DNA of 64,000 bases from Sporosarcina luteola (GTDB lineage: Bacteria; Bacillota; Bacilli; Bacillales_A; Planococcaceae), in the NCBI RefSeq assembly GCF_023715585.1, contig NZ_JAMBOK010000001.1, forward strand, positions 1,426,001 through 1,490,000, in the 5' to 3' direction. Within the stretch, counting starts at the first letter, position 1. Every line of letters begins with the position of its first letter. Of this stretch, positions 17,869 through 29,757 are shown one piece after another. Position numbers and translations under genes: made by a program. The notes beneath the pieces were generated by a model, which was given only the letters and a program-made list of their open reading frames with translations, was not told where the DNA came from and searched no databases.

Positions 17869-17938
17869 ATAAAGCGGGTCCAAAGTGCCGGAATGAGCAC
17901 ACCTCAACCCAACTCGAGCATAACTAGCCCACGCATAA
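17869..17938. repeat. Degenerate 21-bp-type repeat remnant
   Basis: About three decayed units. GCGGGTCCAAAGTGCCGG resembles the inverse of the array A core (CTTTGGACGCG). Two GAGCA-headed units follow, the last running into ACGCATAAG, which resembles array D. It lies just after the GDPD gene. It is too diverged for a firm call. Confidence 0.35.
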
Positions 17939-17975
17939 GAAACCACCCTATTTCAGAGAAGAATAGGGTGGTTTC
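17939..17975. terminator. Terminator between GDPD and aminotransferase genes
   Basis: GAAACCACCCTAT (17939-17951) pairs perfectly with ATAGGGTGGTTTC (17963-17975). The T-tail is modest on either strand. Confidence 0.75.
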
Positions 17976-17981
17976 TGTCTA

Positions 17982-19151
17982 TCAATAGACGAGTGTAGCC
18001 GTTGCTTCTTTAAAACGGTTGACAGCTTGCTCGATCGGCGCTTCGTAGCCCGCATCCTTCAATGCTTCACCGATCTTTTCGATTGCAGAAATCAACATTT
18101 GTTCTGTCGTGTTGCCCATATGGCCGAGGCGGAATGCTTTGCCGCCCAAATGTGCCAATGCGCCCGCGACGATAAGTCCTTCTTTCGCCAAAGCGGAACG
18201 GAATTCAGCGTCATCCAGGCCTTCCGGATACTGGAAGCAGCTCAATGTCGATGCCGCAACCGCTTCATCCGCCAACGGCTTCATGCCGTATTCCCGGAGT
18301 GCATCGCGGACGCCTCGTCCAAATGCCGTATGCCTTGCATATCGTTTTTCCAAACCTTCCTCCAGAACAAGTTTCATGCCTTCATCATATGCATAAATCA
18401 AGTTAACCGGAGGCGTCGCGAAGTATTTCGATGGATCATGCATGATTGGAATCCAGTTTTCGATATCGCAATAGTACGCCGGAATGTGCCCGAGCTGCTT
18501 GCGTGCTTCCAATGCAGTTTGATTGAACGCGACGATCGCAAGCCCAGGTGGAACGCCGATCGCCTTTTGAGAGCCCGTCAGCACGACGTCGATCTTAAAG
18601 CCCGCGCCGCCATATTCCTTGCTCATATCCTCTTCCATCGCAGCAGTTGCGCAAACTCCGTCCAATATGACGAGTGCGCCGTGTTTTTTCACGATCGGAA
18701 CGAGTGCTTCCAAGTCGGCCGCAACACCTGTGGACGTATCGGCGTGCGTGATCGTCACCGCCTTGTATGTACGCTCCGATAATTTGCGCTCCACGTCTTC
18801 CGGTGCAACCTGTTGTCCCCATTCGGATTGAAGGACATCGATCTCGATTCCGAATGCCTTCCCTAGCTGGATGAAGCGGTCCCCGAAATACCCGTGGCTG
18901 ATGATCAATAGACGCTCACCGGCACCGACCGTATTGACAAGAGCCATTTCCATGCCGATCGTCCCCGACCCCGCAATGACAAATACTTCTCCGTCGGTTT
19001 GGAACATCTCGCGCGTCCTCTCGATCGAACGCTTGTAAATCTCGACAAAGCGCGGATCTGTATGCCCTCTTGTCTCACTTGCCATGGCATCGTAAATCGA
19101 ATCGACGACAGGCGTCGGTCCAGGAATTAATAACATCTCTTCATTTCGCAA
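17982..19151 (-). CDS. Class V PLP aminotransferase (alanine/serine-glyoxylate type)
   Basis: 389 residues, cytosolic, fold type I PLP enzyme. It begins with the LLIPGPTPV motif of the alanine-glyoxylate/serine-pyruvate group. GSGTIGMEMALVN binds the PLP phosphate, VILDGVCATAA holds the Asp that pairs with the pyridine N, and the Schiff-base Lys is in LTGSQKAIGVPPG. The expected reaction is transamination of glyoxylate with alanine, serine or ureidoglycine (PucG-like). The neighbouring isocitrate lyase produces glyoxylate, so a link to glyoxylate metabolism is plausible but inferred. Confidence 0.85.
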   Translation of the reverse strand: MRNEEMLLIPGPTPVVDSIYDAMASETRGHTDPRFVEIYKRSIERTREMFQTDGEVFVIAGSGTIGMEMALVNTVGAGERLLIISHGYFGDRFIQLGKAFGIEIDVLQSEWGQQVAPEDVERKLSERTYKAVTITHADTSTGVAADLEALVPIVKKHGALVILDGVCATAAMEEDMSKEYGGAGFKIDVVLTGSQKAIGVPPGLAIVAFNQTALEARKQLGHIPAYYCDIENWIPIMHDPSKYFATPPVNLIYAYDEGMKLVLEEGLEKRYARHTAFGRGVRDALREYGMKPLADEAVAASTLSCFQYPEGLDDAEFRSALAKEGLIVAGALAHLGGKAFRLGHMGNTTEQMLISAIEKIGEALKDAGYEAPIEQAVNRFKEATATLVY

Positions 19152-19246
19152 AACGACATCCCCTTTACAGTAGATTTCTTCTTCTATTATAACCCATTCT
19201 CCGTCAGGGGTAAAAAATCCTCTTTATTCTAACTTGAAAAAGCAAA

Positions 19247-19277
19247 GACCCGTTTCCCTATTATGGGAAGACGGGCC
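19247..19277 (-). terminator. Terminator of the aceA-aceB transcript
   Basis: On the minus strand, a GGCCCGTCTTCCC arm pairs with GGGAAACGGGTC, followed by a T-rich stretch. Confidence 0.7.
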
Positions 19278-19284
19278 ATTTCTT

Positions 19285-19410
19285 TCAATCCTTATGCTTG
19301 CCGATACAGCGTTCGCATTCATAGAGCAGGGATTCAACTTTCTCTACAATTTCACAACCGCATTCCCGGCAGATCTTTTTCGACTTTTGCATTTCATTCG
19401 TCTTTTGCAT
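19285..19410 (-). CDS. 41-residue zinc-ribbon protein, YhfH-like
   Basis: Short gene read directly on the minus strand. After MQKTNEMQKSKK comes ICRECGCEIVEKVESLLYEC, then ERCIGKHKD. The C-x2-C-x-C and C-x2-C knuckles could bind one zinc. A strong GGAGGAGG lies before the ATG at 19410. It starts 19 bases after the malate synthase stop and before the shared terminator, so it is probably co-transcribed with aceA-aceB. Size and cysteine layout resemble the YhfH family of Bacillales, whose function is unknown. Confidence 0.7.
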   Translation of the reverse strand: MQKTNEMQKSKKICRECGCEIVEKVESLLYECERCIGKHKD

Positions 19411-19429
19411 AATGAACCTCCTCCTTTTC

Positions 19430-21040
19430 CTATGCTAGTTTTCTATAACCCGGCAGTGTCAGGAATTCCTCGAACTCATCGTGAAGCGTCAATTCGACGA
19501 ACAGCTCAGCCGCCTCTTTGAATTTGCCGAAACGGTATTCCTTTTCGCCGAAGGTTTCATTCAATTTCTTCATCTCCTCGGCAAATACATTCATGAATAA
19601 ATCAACGTCGATTTTCCTGCCATCCTCCAACTTGCCTTCCGGATGGCGGATCCATTGCCATACTTGCGAGCGGGAGATTTCCGCGGTAGCCGCATCTTCC
19701 ATCAAATGATTGATCGGCGCGGCTCCATTCCCTTTCAACCACGAAGCGATGTACTGGACACCGACGCTGCAATTCATCCGAAGCCCTTCCTCCGTAATCG
19801 TCCCGGTCGGCACTTCCAGCAACTCAGCCGCCGTCACTTGCACGTCTTCCCGTTTCCTGTGAACTTGGTTTGGCGTTTCCATATGTGCATCGAATTCAGC
19901 CATCGCGACCGCGACAAGCCCCGGATGAGCAACCCATGTTCCGTCGTGTCCGTCCGTCACTTCCCGGCGTTTATCTTCGGCGACTTTCCGGAACGCTTCC
20001 TCATTCGCTTCCGGATTGTCGCGGATCGGAATCTGAGCCGCCATCCCGCCCATCGCAAACGCGTTCCGCTTGTGGCATGTCTGTATGCATAGCTGTGTGT
20101 AAGCCCGCATGAAAGGCGATGTCATCGTTACTTGCCCTCGGTCCGGCAAGATGACATCCGGTTGGCTGCGGAGGCGTTTGATAAAGCTGAATATATAATC
20201 CCAGCGGCCGCAGTTCAGTCCCGTAATATGGTCGCGCAGTTCATACAGAATTTCATCCATCTCGAATGCCGCAGGAAGTGTTTCAATTAACACCGTCGCA
20301 CGTATCGTACCAGTCGGAATGCCCAGACTTTCCTGCGCGAAGACAAACACTTCATTCCACAATCGTGCTTCAAGATGGCTTTCGAGCTTCGGCAAATAGA
20401 AATATGGACCGGACCCCTTCTCCAGTAACTCCTTCGCATTATGGAAGAAATATAGCCCGAAATCGAAGAACCCCCCTGCCATCGGCTCACCGTCAATCAA
20501 GATATGCTTTTCTTCCAGATGAAGGCCTCGTGCCCTCACCATTAAAACGGCTGTCTCTTCATTCAAAGAATACTTCTTTCCATTGGAGGCCTGCTCGAAT
20601 GAAATTGTCCCTCTAATGGCATCTTTGAGATTCAACTGACCGTCTATCATATTCGACCACGTCGGCGAAGTCGCATCTTCAAAATCAGCCATGAATGCTT
20701 TCGCTCCGGAATTAAGTGCATTAATAATCATCTTCCGATCGACAGGACCCGTTATTTCAACACGCCGATCCTGCAAATCATGAGGGATCTGCGCCACTGT
20801 CCAATCCCCTTCACGAATATGCTTCGTTTCCTCGAGGAAATCCAGCTTCTCGCCGGCATCGAATCGGCGCTGCCGCGTCTCCCTTGCTGCCAGCAATTCC
20901 TTTCGCCGGCCATTGAATTTTTCGTGCAGACCATAAAGGAATTCGAGCGCTTCCGGCGTTAGGATTTCCTCTGTGCCCGCCGTCATATCGCCGGTTACGT
21001 CTATATTGAAACGCGTCTTTTGAGTTGTCAGTTGAATCAT
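19430..21040 (-). CDS. aceB: Malate synthase A
   Basis: 536 residues, the length of the A-type enzyme. It condenses glyoxylate with acetyl-CoA to malate, second step of the glyoxylate shunt. Visible markers: [33 protein letters not shown] (catalytic Arg), [38 protein letters not shown] and [14 protein letters not shown] near the C-terminal catalytic Asp region. It follows aceA by 31 bases on the same strand. Confidence 0.96.
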   Translation of the reverse strand: MIQLTTQKTRFNIDVTGDMTAGTEEILTPEALEFLYGLHEKFNGRRKELLAARETRQRRFDAGEKLDFLEETKHIREGDWTVAQIPHDLQDRRVEITGPVDRKMIINALNSGAKAFMADFEDATSPTWSNMIDGQLNLKDAIRGTISFEQASNGKKYSLNEETAVLMVRARGLHLEEKHILIDGEPMAGGFFDFGLYFFHNAKELLEKGSGPYFYLPKLESHLEARLWNEVFVFAQESLGIPTGTIRATVLIETLPAAFEMDEILYELRDHITGLNCGRWDYIFSFIKRLRSQPDVILPDRGQVTMTSPFMRAYTQLCIQTCHKRNAFAMGGMAAQIPIRDNPEANEEAFRKVAEDKRREVTDGHDGTWVAHPGLVAVAMAEFDAHMETPNQVHRKREDVQVTAAELLEVPTGTITEEGLRMNCSVGVQYIASWLKGNGAAPINHLMEDAATAEISRSQVWQWIRHPEGKLEDGRKIDVDLFMNVFAEEMKKLNETFGEKEYRFGKFKEAAELFVELTLHDEFEEFLTLPGYRKLA

Positions 21041-21071
21041 CCTTTCGTTTATTCGTGAAATCGGCAGTTTC

Positions 21072-22355
21072 TTAGACGAATTGCGCCTCTTCCGTCGATC
21101 CTTTCATGGCCGTTGTAGAGGATGTACCTCCTGAAATGACCTGGGCGACTTCATCGAAATAGCCGGTTCCGACTTCGCGTTGGTGGCGAGTCGCTGTATA
21201 CCCTTTCGATTCATTCGCAAATTCCGCTTCCTGCAGCTTCGAATAAGCCGCCATCCCGTCCGTCTTATAGCCATGCGCCAATTCAAACATGCTGTGGTTC
21301 AATGAATGGAAGCCCGCCAATGTGACGAATTGGAATTTATAGCCCATCTTGCCAAGCTCCCGCTGGAATTTACCGATCGTCTCGTCATCCAAGTTCGATT
21401 TCCAGTTGAACGAAGGCGAACAGTTATAGGCGAGCATTTTGCCCGGGAACTTTTCGTGGATCGCGTCCGCAAACCGTTTCGCTTCTTCAAGGTCCGGCGT
21501 AGACGTTTCACACCAGATAAGGTCGGCGTATGGCGCGTAGGCGAGACCTCGGGCTATCGCCTGCTCGATGCCTGCTTTTGTCTGGTAAAACCCTTCCGGC
21601 GTGCGCTCTCCGGTAATGAATGCATGGTCGCGTGGGTCGACGTCACTCGTGATCAGATCCGCCGCATCGGCATCCGTCCTTGCGATGATGATCGTCGGGA
21701 CACCCGATACGTCAGCCGCGAGCCTTGCCGAAATCAAATTACGCACTGCATTCTGCGTTGGAAGAAGCACTTTCCCGCCAAGGTGGCCGCATTTCTTTTC
21801 TGAGGCAAGCTGATCTTCGAAATGGACGCCCGCCGCTCCTGCTTCAATCATCGCTTTCATCAATTCGAACACATTCAGCGGACCTCCGAATCCTGCTTCC
21901 GCGTCAGCGACAATTGGAGCGAACCAATCGAACTCGTCGAGCCTGCCCTCTGCACAATCAATCTGATCCGCACGCTGCAATGCCTGATTGATGCGTTTGA
22001 CGACATTCGGCACGCTGTTCACTGGATACAGGCTTTGATCCGGATACATCTGGCCCGCCATATTCGCATCCGCAGCCACTTGCCAGCCGCTCAGATAGAT
22101 TGCCTGAAGCCCTGCCTTCACTTGCTGGACGGCTTGATTCCCCGTGAGTGCGCCGAGCGCAGCGATAAAATCCTCTTCATGAAGCGATTTCCAGAGCCGC
22201 TCCGCCCCTCGTTTCGCCAATGTATGTTCAATTTGAACGGATCCCCGTAATTTGATGACATCCTCCGCACTGTATCCACGCTCGATTCCTGCCCATCGTT
22301 CATCCTGCCAGCTTTTCTCCATCTGCTCGACTTGTTCCTTCATTTCATTCCACAC
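21072..22355 (-). CDS. aceA: Isocitrate lyase
   Basis: 427 residues. It splits isocitrate to glyoxylate and succinate, first step of the glyoxylate shunt, needed for growth on acetate or fatty acids. The active-site signature [14 protein letters not shown] is at about 186-199. [27 protein letters not shown] and [20 protein letters not shown] are typical metal and substrate loops. First gene of aceA-aceB-(zinc ribbon). The divergent LytTR gene across a 172-bp gap is a candidate regulator. Confidence 0.97.
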   Translation of the reverse strand: MWNEMKEQVEQMEKSWQDERWAGIERGYSAEDVIKLRGSVQIEHTLAKRGAERLWKSLHEEDFIAALGALTGNQAVQQVKAGLQAIYLSGWQVAADANMAGQMYPDQSLYPVNSVPNVVKRINQALQRADQIDCAEGRLDEFDWFAPIVADAEAGFGGPLNVFELMKAMIEAGAAGVHFEDQLASEKKCGHLGGKVLLPTQNAVRNLISARLAADVSGVPTIIIARTDADAADLITSDVDPRDHAFITGERTPEGFYQTKAGIEQAIARGLAYAPYADLIWCETSTPDLEEAKRFADAIHEKFPGKMLAYNCSPSFNWKSNLDDETIGKFQRELGKMGYKFQFVTLAGFHSLNHSMFELAHGYKTDGMAAYSKLQEAEFANESKGYTATRHQREVGTGYFDEVAQVISGGTSSTTAMKGSTEEAQFV

Positions 22356-22387
22356 CTTTCATTTGATAGAGTAATTGATACTTTTCT

Positions 22388-22431
22388 ACTGTTCCACAAC
22401 AGGATAAGTTGTTATACATTACTATATAACA
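22388..22431. promoter_or_regulatory. Two inverted repeats in the aceA/LytTR divergent gap
   Basis: CTGTT-N4-AACAG at 22389-22402 and TGTTATA-N8-TATAACA at 22410-22431. Both lie within 80 bases of the aceA start and 100-140 bases from the LytTR gene, a position suited to operators for the shunt. Confidence 0.45.
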
Positions 22432-22527
22432 GAAGATTAAAACTGTCTGTGCTTTCTGACAAAACGACTGTTTTATAGGATGAATGGGGAAATAGCTCGA
22501 TGAAATCGAAAAGGGGAAGATGTATCA

Positions 22528-22989
22528 ATGGAGAAAAAGAGGTCGCGTGAAGAATTCTTTCAGCAATTTGCCAATCTAGATTGGATTCCCGTCAAACTTA
22601 ACGGCGAGCCTGCTGCACTCGTCGTCAACCTTCCGCATGAGTATGAATTGGTTAAAATAAGCCCTCTCCGGTTACTCACAGGAAAGCTCGGCGATGAATG
22701 GTACCCGGTACCGATTGAACAGATCACCCATATCGAGAGCTTTCAAAAGAAGACGTTCTTCTATACGGAAGACGGGCAATTCAGCGTTTCGAGCACATTG
22801 AAGGAGCTGGAGAAGCGGCTGCCGGAGGTTTTTTTGCGCATTCACCGGTCGTATATCGTGAATACAGCCAAAATTTCGAGGATCTCGCGCGATTTCTCGT
22901 CGAATCTAGTCGTGACATTGGTGGATGGCACCGAACTGCCGGTGAGCCAGTCGTATGTGAATGATGTGAAGTGTGTGCTGGGGTTTTGA
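22528..22989 (+). CDS. LytTR-domain DNA-binding regulator without receiver
   Basis: 153 residues. The LytTR DNA-binding domain occupies about 60-153: IEQITHIESFQKKTFFYTED, TLKELEKRLPEVFLRIHRSYIVN, then a VVTLVDGTELPVSQSYVNDV end. The first 60 residues are not a response-regulator receiver (no Asp-containing phosphoacceptor pattern), so control by a histidine kinase is unlikely. It is divergent from aceA and probably acts on that promoter or its own. This is inference from position. No paired kinase gene is present. Confidence 0.85.
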   Translation: MEKKRSREEFFQQFANLDWIPVKLNGEPAALVVNLPHEYELVKISPLRLLTGKLGDEWYPVPIEQITHIESFQKKTFFYTEDGQFSVSSTLKELEKRLPEVFLRIHRSYIVNTAKISRISRDFSSNLVVTLVDGTELPVSQSYVNDVKCVLGF

Positions 22990-23069
22990 AGGGTTGGGGT
23001 TAGAAAATGCTTGGTCTTCTATTAATGGACTTGAGAATTGAACGTGGAAATGAGTTGGAGATTCATCGA

Positions 23070-23116
23070 CAAAAAAAGACTGCAGATAGGATCTAACGTG
23101 AATCCATCTGCAGTCT
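23070..23116 (-). terminator. Terminator of the ilv-leu operon
   Basis: AGACTGCAGAT (23078-23088) and ATCTGCAGTCT (23106-23116) form an 11-bp stem. Minus-strand transcripts then run into seven T's. Confidence 0.85.
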
Positions 23117-23123
23117 CTATTCA

Positions 23124-23711
23124 TCAAGCATGCTGTTTTTCATATGCGGCAATTTGCTCTTCATATTGGAACGTCAACGCGATTTCGTCCCATCCATTCA
23201 AGAGCATCTGCTTGTAATACGGGTCGATGTCAAAACCATATGTTTTCCCATCTTCACCTGTAACCGTCTGCTGTTCCAGGTTGATTTCCAATGTATAGGG
23301 GGCGGCGGACTCGCCTTTGGATAAAAGCTCTTCGACTTCCTCGACACGGAGCCGGATCGGCAGGATGCCGTTCTTGAAACAGTTATTATGGAAAATATCC
23401 GCAAACGATGGGGCGATAACGACTTCGAATCCGTAGTCCAGGATTGCCCACGGCGCATGCTCCCTTGAGGAACCGCAGCCGAAGTTGTCATGGGCGACAA
23501 GGACCTTGGAATCTTTGAACCTGGCATCATTCAGGACGAATTCTTTGTTTTCAGTGCCGTCCGAATGGAAACGCCAATGGTGGAAAAGGTATTTTCCGAA
23601 GCCGGTCCGTTCGATCCGCTTCAGGAATTCCTTCGATATGATCTGGTCCGTGTCAACATTTTTTCGATTCAAAGGCGTCATGACGCTGCGCACTTCATTG
23701 ATCGGTTTCAT
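23124..23711 (-). CDS. leuD: 3-isopropylmalate dehydratase small subunit
   Basis: 195 residues. With LeuC it isomerises 2-isopropylmalate to 3-isopropylmalate in leucine synthesis. Family marks: PLNRKNVDTDQIISKEFLKR at the N-terminus, NFGCGSSREHAPWAI (substrate-binding loop) and FADIFHNNCFKNGILPI. Last gene of the operon. The 122-bp gap to leuC contains a structured repeat, which is unusual for a complex whose subunits are needed in equal amounts. Confidence 0.97.
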   Translation of the reverse strand: MKPINEVRSVMTPLNRKNVDTDQIISKEFLKRIERTGFGKYLFHHWRFHSDGTENKEFVLNDARFKDSKVLVAHDNFGCGSSREHAPWAILDYGFEVVIAPSFADIFHNNCFKNGILPIRLRVEEVEELLSKGESAAPYTLEINLEQQTVTGEDGKTYGFDIDPYYKQMLLNGWDEIALTFQYEEQIAAYEKQHA

Positions 23712-23736
23712 GGAATCATCCTTTCTTCATCCAGCT

Positions 23737-23829
23737 ACGGGCGCTAGCTACTCGGGTCATAAGTCGTTGCCGCAGGACGCGGCGTACTTAGACCGCGAAC
23801 CTTTGCTGTGCAAGCGCCCTCCGCTTTTG
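23737..23829. repeat. Structured dispersed repeat between leuC and leuD
   Basis: About 90 bp with imperfect inverted ends (GCTACGGGCGCTAG near 23742 and GCAAGCGCCCTCCGC near 23811). The middle is rich in GTCATAAGTCG and CCGCAGGACGCGG-type segments that can fold back. From memory it resembles palindromic elements scattered in Bacillales genomes. It fills the leuC-leuD spacer. Confidence 0.5.
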
Positions 23830-23833
23830 TCTG

Positions 23834-25243
23834 TTAGACATGCGCCAATTTCATTTTACGTACATCTGTGAAATGTCCGGAAATCGCTGCGGCTGCCGCC
23901 ATTGCTGGACTCATCAGATGGGTGCGGGAACCCGCCCCCTGCCTGCCCTCAAAGTTCCGGTTCGATGTCGATGCGCATCTTTCGCCAGCGGGCACGACAT
24001 CATCGTTCATCGCGAGGCACATGCTGCAACCCGACTCGCGCCATTCAAATCCGGCTTCGAGGAATACATGATCTAAGCCTTCCTCTTCCGCCTGCCGTTT
24101 CACCGTGCGTGAACCTGGAACAACGATCGCTGTCACATTCGGATGCACTTTCTGCCCTGCAATCACTTCAGCAGCGGCCCGCAGATCGCTCAAGCGGGCG
24201 TTCGTACAGGAACCGATGAAGACGTGCTGGATTTCAATTTCAGTGAGCGGCGTCCCTTCTTCAAGCCCCATATAGGCGAGCGCTTTTTTCAACGCTTCCT
24301 TATCGGATTCATCCGCAAAGTCTTCCGAGGACGGCACATTTGCACTAATGCCGGAACCCATCGAAGGATTCGTTCCCCATGTGATGAAGGGCTCGATTTC
24401 ATTTGCATCAATTTCGAGAACTGTGTCGTATACCGCTCCTTCATCTGTTGCCAAGGAGAGCCATTTTTCCGCAGCCTCTTCAAACGCTTCGCCTTCAGGG
24501 ACATGACGGCGTCCTCTCAAGTACTCGATCGTCGTCTCATCAGGGCTGATCAAACCAGCTTTCGCCCCCGCTTCAATGGACATATTGCATATCGTCATCC
24601 GTTCTTCCATCGTCATGGAGCGGATTGCTTCGCCTGTATACTCAGCGATATGCCCCGTTCCGACGTCGATGCCGAATTTAGCGATGATGGCTAGGATGAC
24701 GTCTTTCGCTGTAACGCCGAAGCCGAGCTTTCCATTGATCCGAATTTCCATCGTTTTCGGTTTTGATTGCCAAAGCGTCTGTGTCGACAGGACATGCTCA
24801 ACTTCGCTCGTGCCGATACCGAACGCGATGGCGCCAAATGCACCATGCGTAGATGTATGGCTATCCCCGCAGACAATCGTTTTGCCGGGCTGTGTCAAAC
24901 CGAGTTCAGGACCGATAATATGGACGATTCCCTGATCCGGATGCTCCATATCGGCAAGCTCAATGCCGAATTCCTCACAGTTTTTCTCCAATGTCGTAAT
25001 CTGCTTTTTAGCGATCGGGTCGTTGATGATCGGCAAATTCCGAGTCGGGACGTTATGATCCATCGTCGCGAAGCAGAGGTCGGGGCGCCGCACTTTCCGC
25101 CCCGCCAGCCGCAAGCCTTCAAACGCTTGAGGTGAAGTCACTTCATGCAATAAATGAAGGTCGATATATAAGAGGTCCGGCTTCCCCTGTTCTTCGTACA
25201 CAATATGCTGCTCCCAGATCTTTTCAATAATCGTTTTGGCCAT
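23834..25243 (-). CDS. leuC: 3-isopropylmalate dehydratase large subunit
   Basis: 469 residues. Aconitase-family subunit carrying the [4Fe-4S] cluster; the cluster Cys are in [13 protein letters not shown] (about 345) and [12 protein letters not shown] (about 408). [20 protein letters not shown] and [15 protein letters not shown] are further signatures. It works with LeuD. The start has GGAAGGAGAAG upstream. The 143-bp gap from leuB is filled by a hairpin-rich repeat. Confidence 0.97.
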   Translation of the reverse strand: MAKTIIEKIWEQHIVYEEQGKPDLLYIDLHLLHEVTSPQAFEGLRLAGRKVRRPDLCFATMDHNVPTRNLPIINDPIAKKQITTLEKNCEEFGIELADMEHPDQGIVHIIGPELGLTQPGKTIVCGDSHTSTHGAFGAIAFGIGTSEVEHVLSTQTLWQSKPKTMEIRINGKLGFGVTAKDVILAIIAKFGIDVGTGHIAEYTGEAIRSMTMEERMTICNMSIEAGAKAGLISPDETTIEYLRGRRHVPEGEAFEEAAEKWLSLATDEGAVYDTVLEIDANEIEPFITWGTNPSMGSGISANVPSSEDFADESDKEALKKALAYMGLEEGTPLTEIEIQHVFIGSCTNARLSDLRAAAEVIAGQKVHPNVTAIVVPGSRTVKRQAEEEGLDHVFLEAGFEWRESGCSMCLAMNDDVVPAGERCASTSNRNFEGRQGAGSRTHLMSPAMAAAAAISGHFTDVRKMKLAHV

Positions 25244-25262
25244 TTGAGCTTCTCCTTCCTAA

Positions 25263-25388
25263 ATCAATTACGCCTCGGCGTAATTGCGTCCAGATTTTTA
25301 TCGAGCTTGCTCGATAAGCTCCCTTGAAAAATCTGTGACATCCGCCGGAGGCTTAATTTAATTCAGCCGGTTTTTGCTGAATTAAATT
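25263..25388. repeat. Hairpin-rich repeat between leuB and leuC
   Basis: Four nested or serial palindromes: CAATTACGC/GCGTAATTG (25265-25286); AGATTTTT/AAAAATCT (25292-25334), which encloses TATCGAGC/GCTCGATA (25299-25316); and AATTTAATTCAGC/GCTGAATTAAATT (25355-25388), whose last arm overlaps the leuB stop. The outer ends AATTACGCCTCGGCG and CGCCGGAGGCTTAATT are near-inverse copies. It looks like a small mobile or REP-type element. Confidence 0.65.
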
Positions 25389-26487
25389 AAACATATGAAA
25401 ACATGATGCTATTCGAGACGAACTGCAAATCCAGCTCACCGATCACTTTATCCGTCCATTCCATTGTCGAAAGGGCGCGATCCGATCCACCCGCAAGATC
25501 CGCAGTAAAATGGCCATCCTCAAATACGGTATCAACCGCTTTTTCAATTGCTGCCGCTTCCGTCTCCATTCCAAATGAATAGCGGAGCATCATCGCTGCC
25601 GATAAAATGGCTGCAGCCGGATTCGCGATGCCCATGCCAGCAACATCGGGCGCTGAGCCATGTACCGGTTCGTAAAGTCCGAATCCATCGGAACGAACGC
25701 TCGCGGATGGCATGAGGCCGAGTGAACCGGTGATAACGGATGCTTCGTCGCTTAAAATGTCGCCAAACATGTTTTCAGTGACGACAACATCAAAGGATTT
25801 CGGGTTCGTAATCAATTTCATCGCCGCAGAGTCGACGAGCTGATGCTCGACTTCGACATCCGGATAGCCTTTGCGCTTCTCCTCGACAACTTCCCGCCAC
25901 AGCTTGCTCGACTCCAATACGTTCGCCTTATCGACGGATGTCACTTTTCCCCGTCTCATCCGTGCAAGCTCAAACGCTTTTTCAACGATGCGTTCGATTT
26001 CTTCACGCGTATAGACGAGTGTATCGACTGCTGATGTTTCGGTCTTGCGGCTCGGCTGCCCGAAGTAGATGCCGCCCGTCAGTTCACGGACGATCATCAT
26101 ATCGACTTCCCGGACAATTTCCTCCTTGAGAGGAGAAGCTTGAAGCAAGGAAGGGACTGCCTTGACCGGACGCAGGTTCGCGAATAAATCAAAGTGCTTC
26201 CTGATGGCGAGCAACCCTTTTTCAGGTCGCAGTTCTGATGGGTTCCGATCCCATTTTGGACCGCCGACAGCCCCTAAGAGCACTGCATCACTTGATTCAC
26301 AGAGTTCAACTGTTTCTTTCGGGAGCGGGTTATTGAATGAATCGATTGCCGCCCCTCCGATTGAACCGTAATTGAAATGGAATGTGTGGTTGAATCGTCT
26401 TGCAACCACTTCAAGTACTCGCACAGCCGCTGACGTCACTTCCGGTCCAATTCCATCGCCCTGTAATACAGCTACTCTTTTTTCCAT
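25387..26487 (-). CDS. leuB: 3-isopropylmalate dehydrogenase
   Basis: 366 residues. NAD-dependent oxidative decarboxylation of 3-isopropylmalate. Signatures: AVLQGDGIGPEV, LLGAVGGPKWDRNP, ELTGGIYFG, and NMFGDILSDEASVITGSLGL (metal Asp residues). The start is ATG 26487 after GGAGGAG. The open frame continues 90 codons upstream, but that stretch reads through a dispersed repeat and is not LeuB. The last about 14 residues after VIGEL (DLQFVSNSIMFSYV) appear to be an extension whose stop lies in the adjoining palindromic element. Confidence 0.96.
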   Translation of the reverse strand: MEKRVAVLQGDGIGPEVTSAAVRVLEVVARRFNHTFHFNYGSIGGAAIDSFNNPLPKETVELCESSDAVLLGAVGGPKWDRNPSELRPEKGLLAIRKHFDLFANLRPVKAVPSLLQASPLKEEIVREVDMMIVRELTGGIYFGQPSRKTETSAVDTLVYTREEIERIVEKAFELARMRRGKVTSVDKANVLESSKLWREVVEEKRKGYPDVEVEHQLVDSAAMKLITNPKSFDVVVTENMFGDILSDEASVITGSLGLMPSASVRSDGFGLYEPVHGSAPDVAGMGIANPAAAILSAAMMLRYSFGMETEAAAIEKAVDTVFEDGHFTADLAGGSDRALSTMEWTDKVIGELDLQFVSNSIMFSYV

Positions 26488-26556
26488 TGAACTTCTCCTC
26501 CTTGTTGTCTTCCTAATTTGCGTAATCTTCAGAACAGGAAACGTATAAATAATCCG

Positions 26557-26759
26557 GATTTCTGCTTCAGGCGGACGCTTTCCAATCGAACAACGAAGAG
26601 TTCGATTTGCCGTATTTCTGCGGTTTTTGCAGAAATTAGGGCAGCTACTTCCACATCCTGCTCCCTTAGGGTCGCAAAAGCCGTTCTTCGTGACGGCTTT
26701 CGTTGCGGGGTCTTCTGCTGACGCTTTTCCCACTGGAGTCGCCGCCTTCCGCTCCAATC
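26557..26759. repeat. Dispersed structured repeat, copy 1 (leuA-leuB gap)
   Basis: About 203 bp, clearly related to 29543-29731. The ends are imperfect inverted repeats (GATTTCTGCTTCAGGCGGACG against the inverse of GTCGCCGCCTTCCGCTCCAATC). Shared internal hairpins: TCGAAC/GTTCGA, ATTTCTGC/GCAGAAAT and AAAGCCG/CGGCTTT. It lies between leuA and leuB, 70 bases upstream of the leuB start. Confidence 0.75.
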
Positions 26760-26800
26760 CTAATAAAATCCATCTACCATATTACATATATATACGAAAA

Positions 26801-26920
26801 ACGCATAAATTCGTTTATTCACGCATAACTCAAGAGATTCGCGCATAAATCATTAAATCTACGCATAATTTGCTACACTCACGCATAAACCGCTAAATTC
26901 ACGCATAAATCAATTTAACT
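26801..26920 (-). repeat. Tandem array D, six 20-bp units
   Basis: Six units of exactly 20 bp from 26801, each headed ACGCATAA (one GCGCATAA) with an AT-rich remainder. Read on the minus strand, the unit core is TTTATGCGTGA, which lines up with the left half of array B (TTTATGGGCGCGA). It ends seven bases before the leuA stop codon. Confidence 0.85.
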
Positions 26921-26926
26921 TCCCTG

Positions 26927-29519
<2,593 letters not shown>

Positions 29520-29542
29520 TTATTATTTATATTTATATTGTC

Positions 29543-29731
29543 GATTTCCGCTGCAGGCGGACGCTTTCCGCGGGCACGGCTTCAGCCAATCGAACAACGT
29601 AGAGTTCGATTTGCCGTATTTCTGCGCATTTTGCAGAAATTAAGGCAGCCTGCTCGCAACGCTATGCTTTTGCTCGCAAAAGCCGTTCTTCGTGACGGCT
29701 TTCACTGGAGTCGCCGCCTTTCGCTACAATC
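29543..29731. repeat. Dispersed structured repeat, copy 2 (ilvN-ilvC gap)
   Basis: About 189 bp, same architecture as 26557-26759: GATTTCCGCTGCAGGCGGACG start, TCGAAC/GTTCGA, ATTTCTGC/GCAGAAAT and AAAGCCG/CGGCTTT hairpins, and the GGAGTCGCCGCC end. It retains a CGCGGGCACGGCTTCAGC segment missing from copy 1. It sits between ilvN and ilvC. Confidence 0.75.
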
Positions 29732-29757
29732 AACAAGCTTTACAAGATTGAAATCAT

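Noticed and set aside
18027..18782. Long plus-strand frame opposite the aminotransferase
   Set aside because: Mirror frame of a clear PLP enzyme gene; no ribosome site or domain.
26488..26757. 90-codon N-terminal extension of LeuB
   Set aside because: It reads through a dispersed repeat; the family start IAVLQGDGIGPEV-type sequence begins at ATG 26487 behind a strong GGAGGAG.
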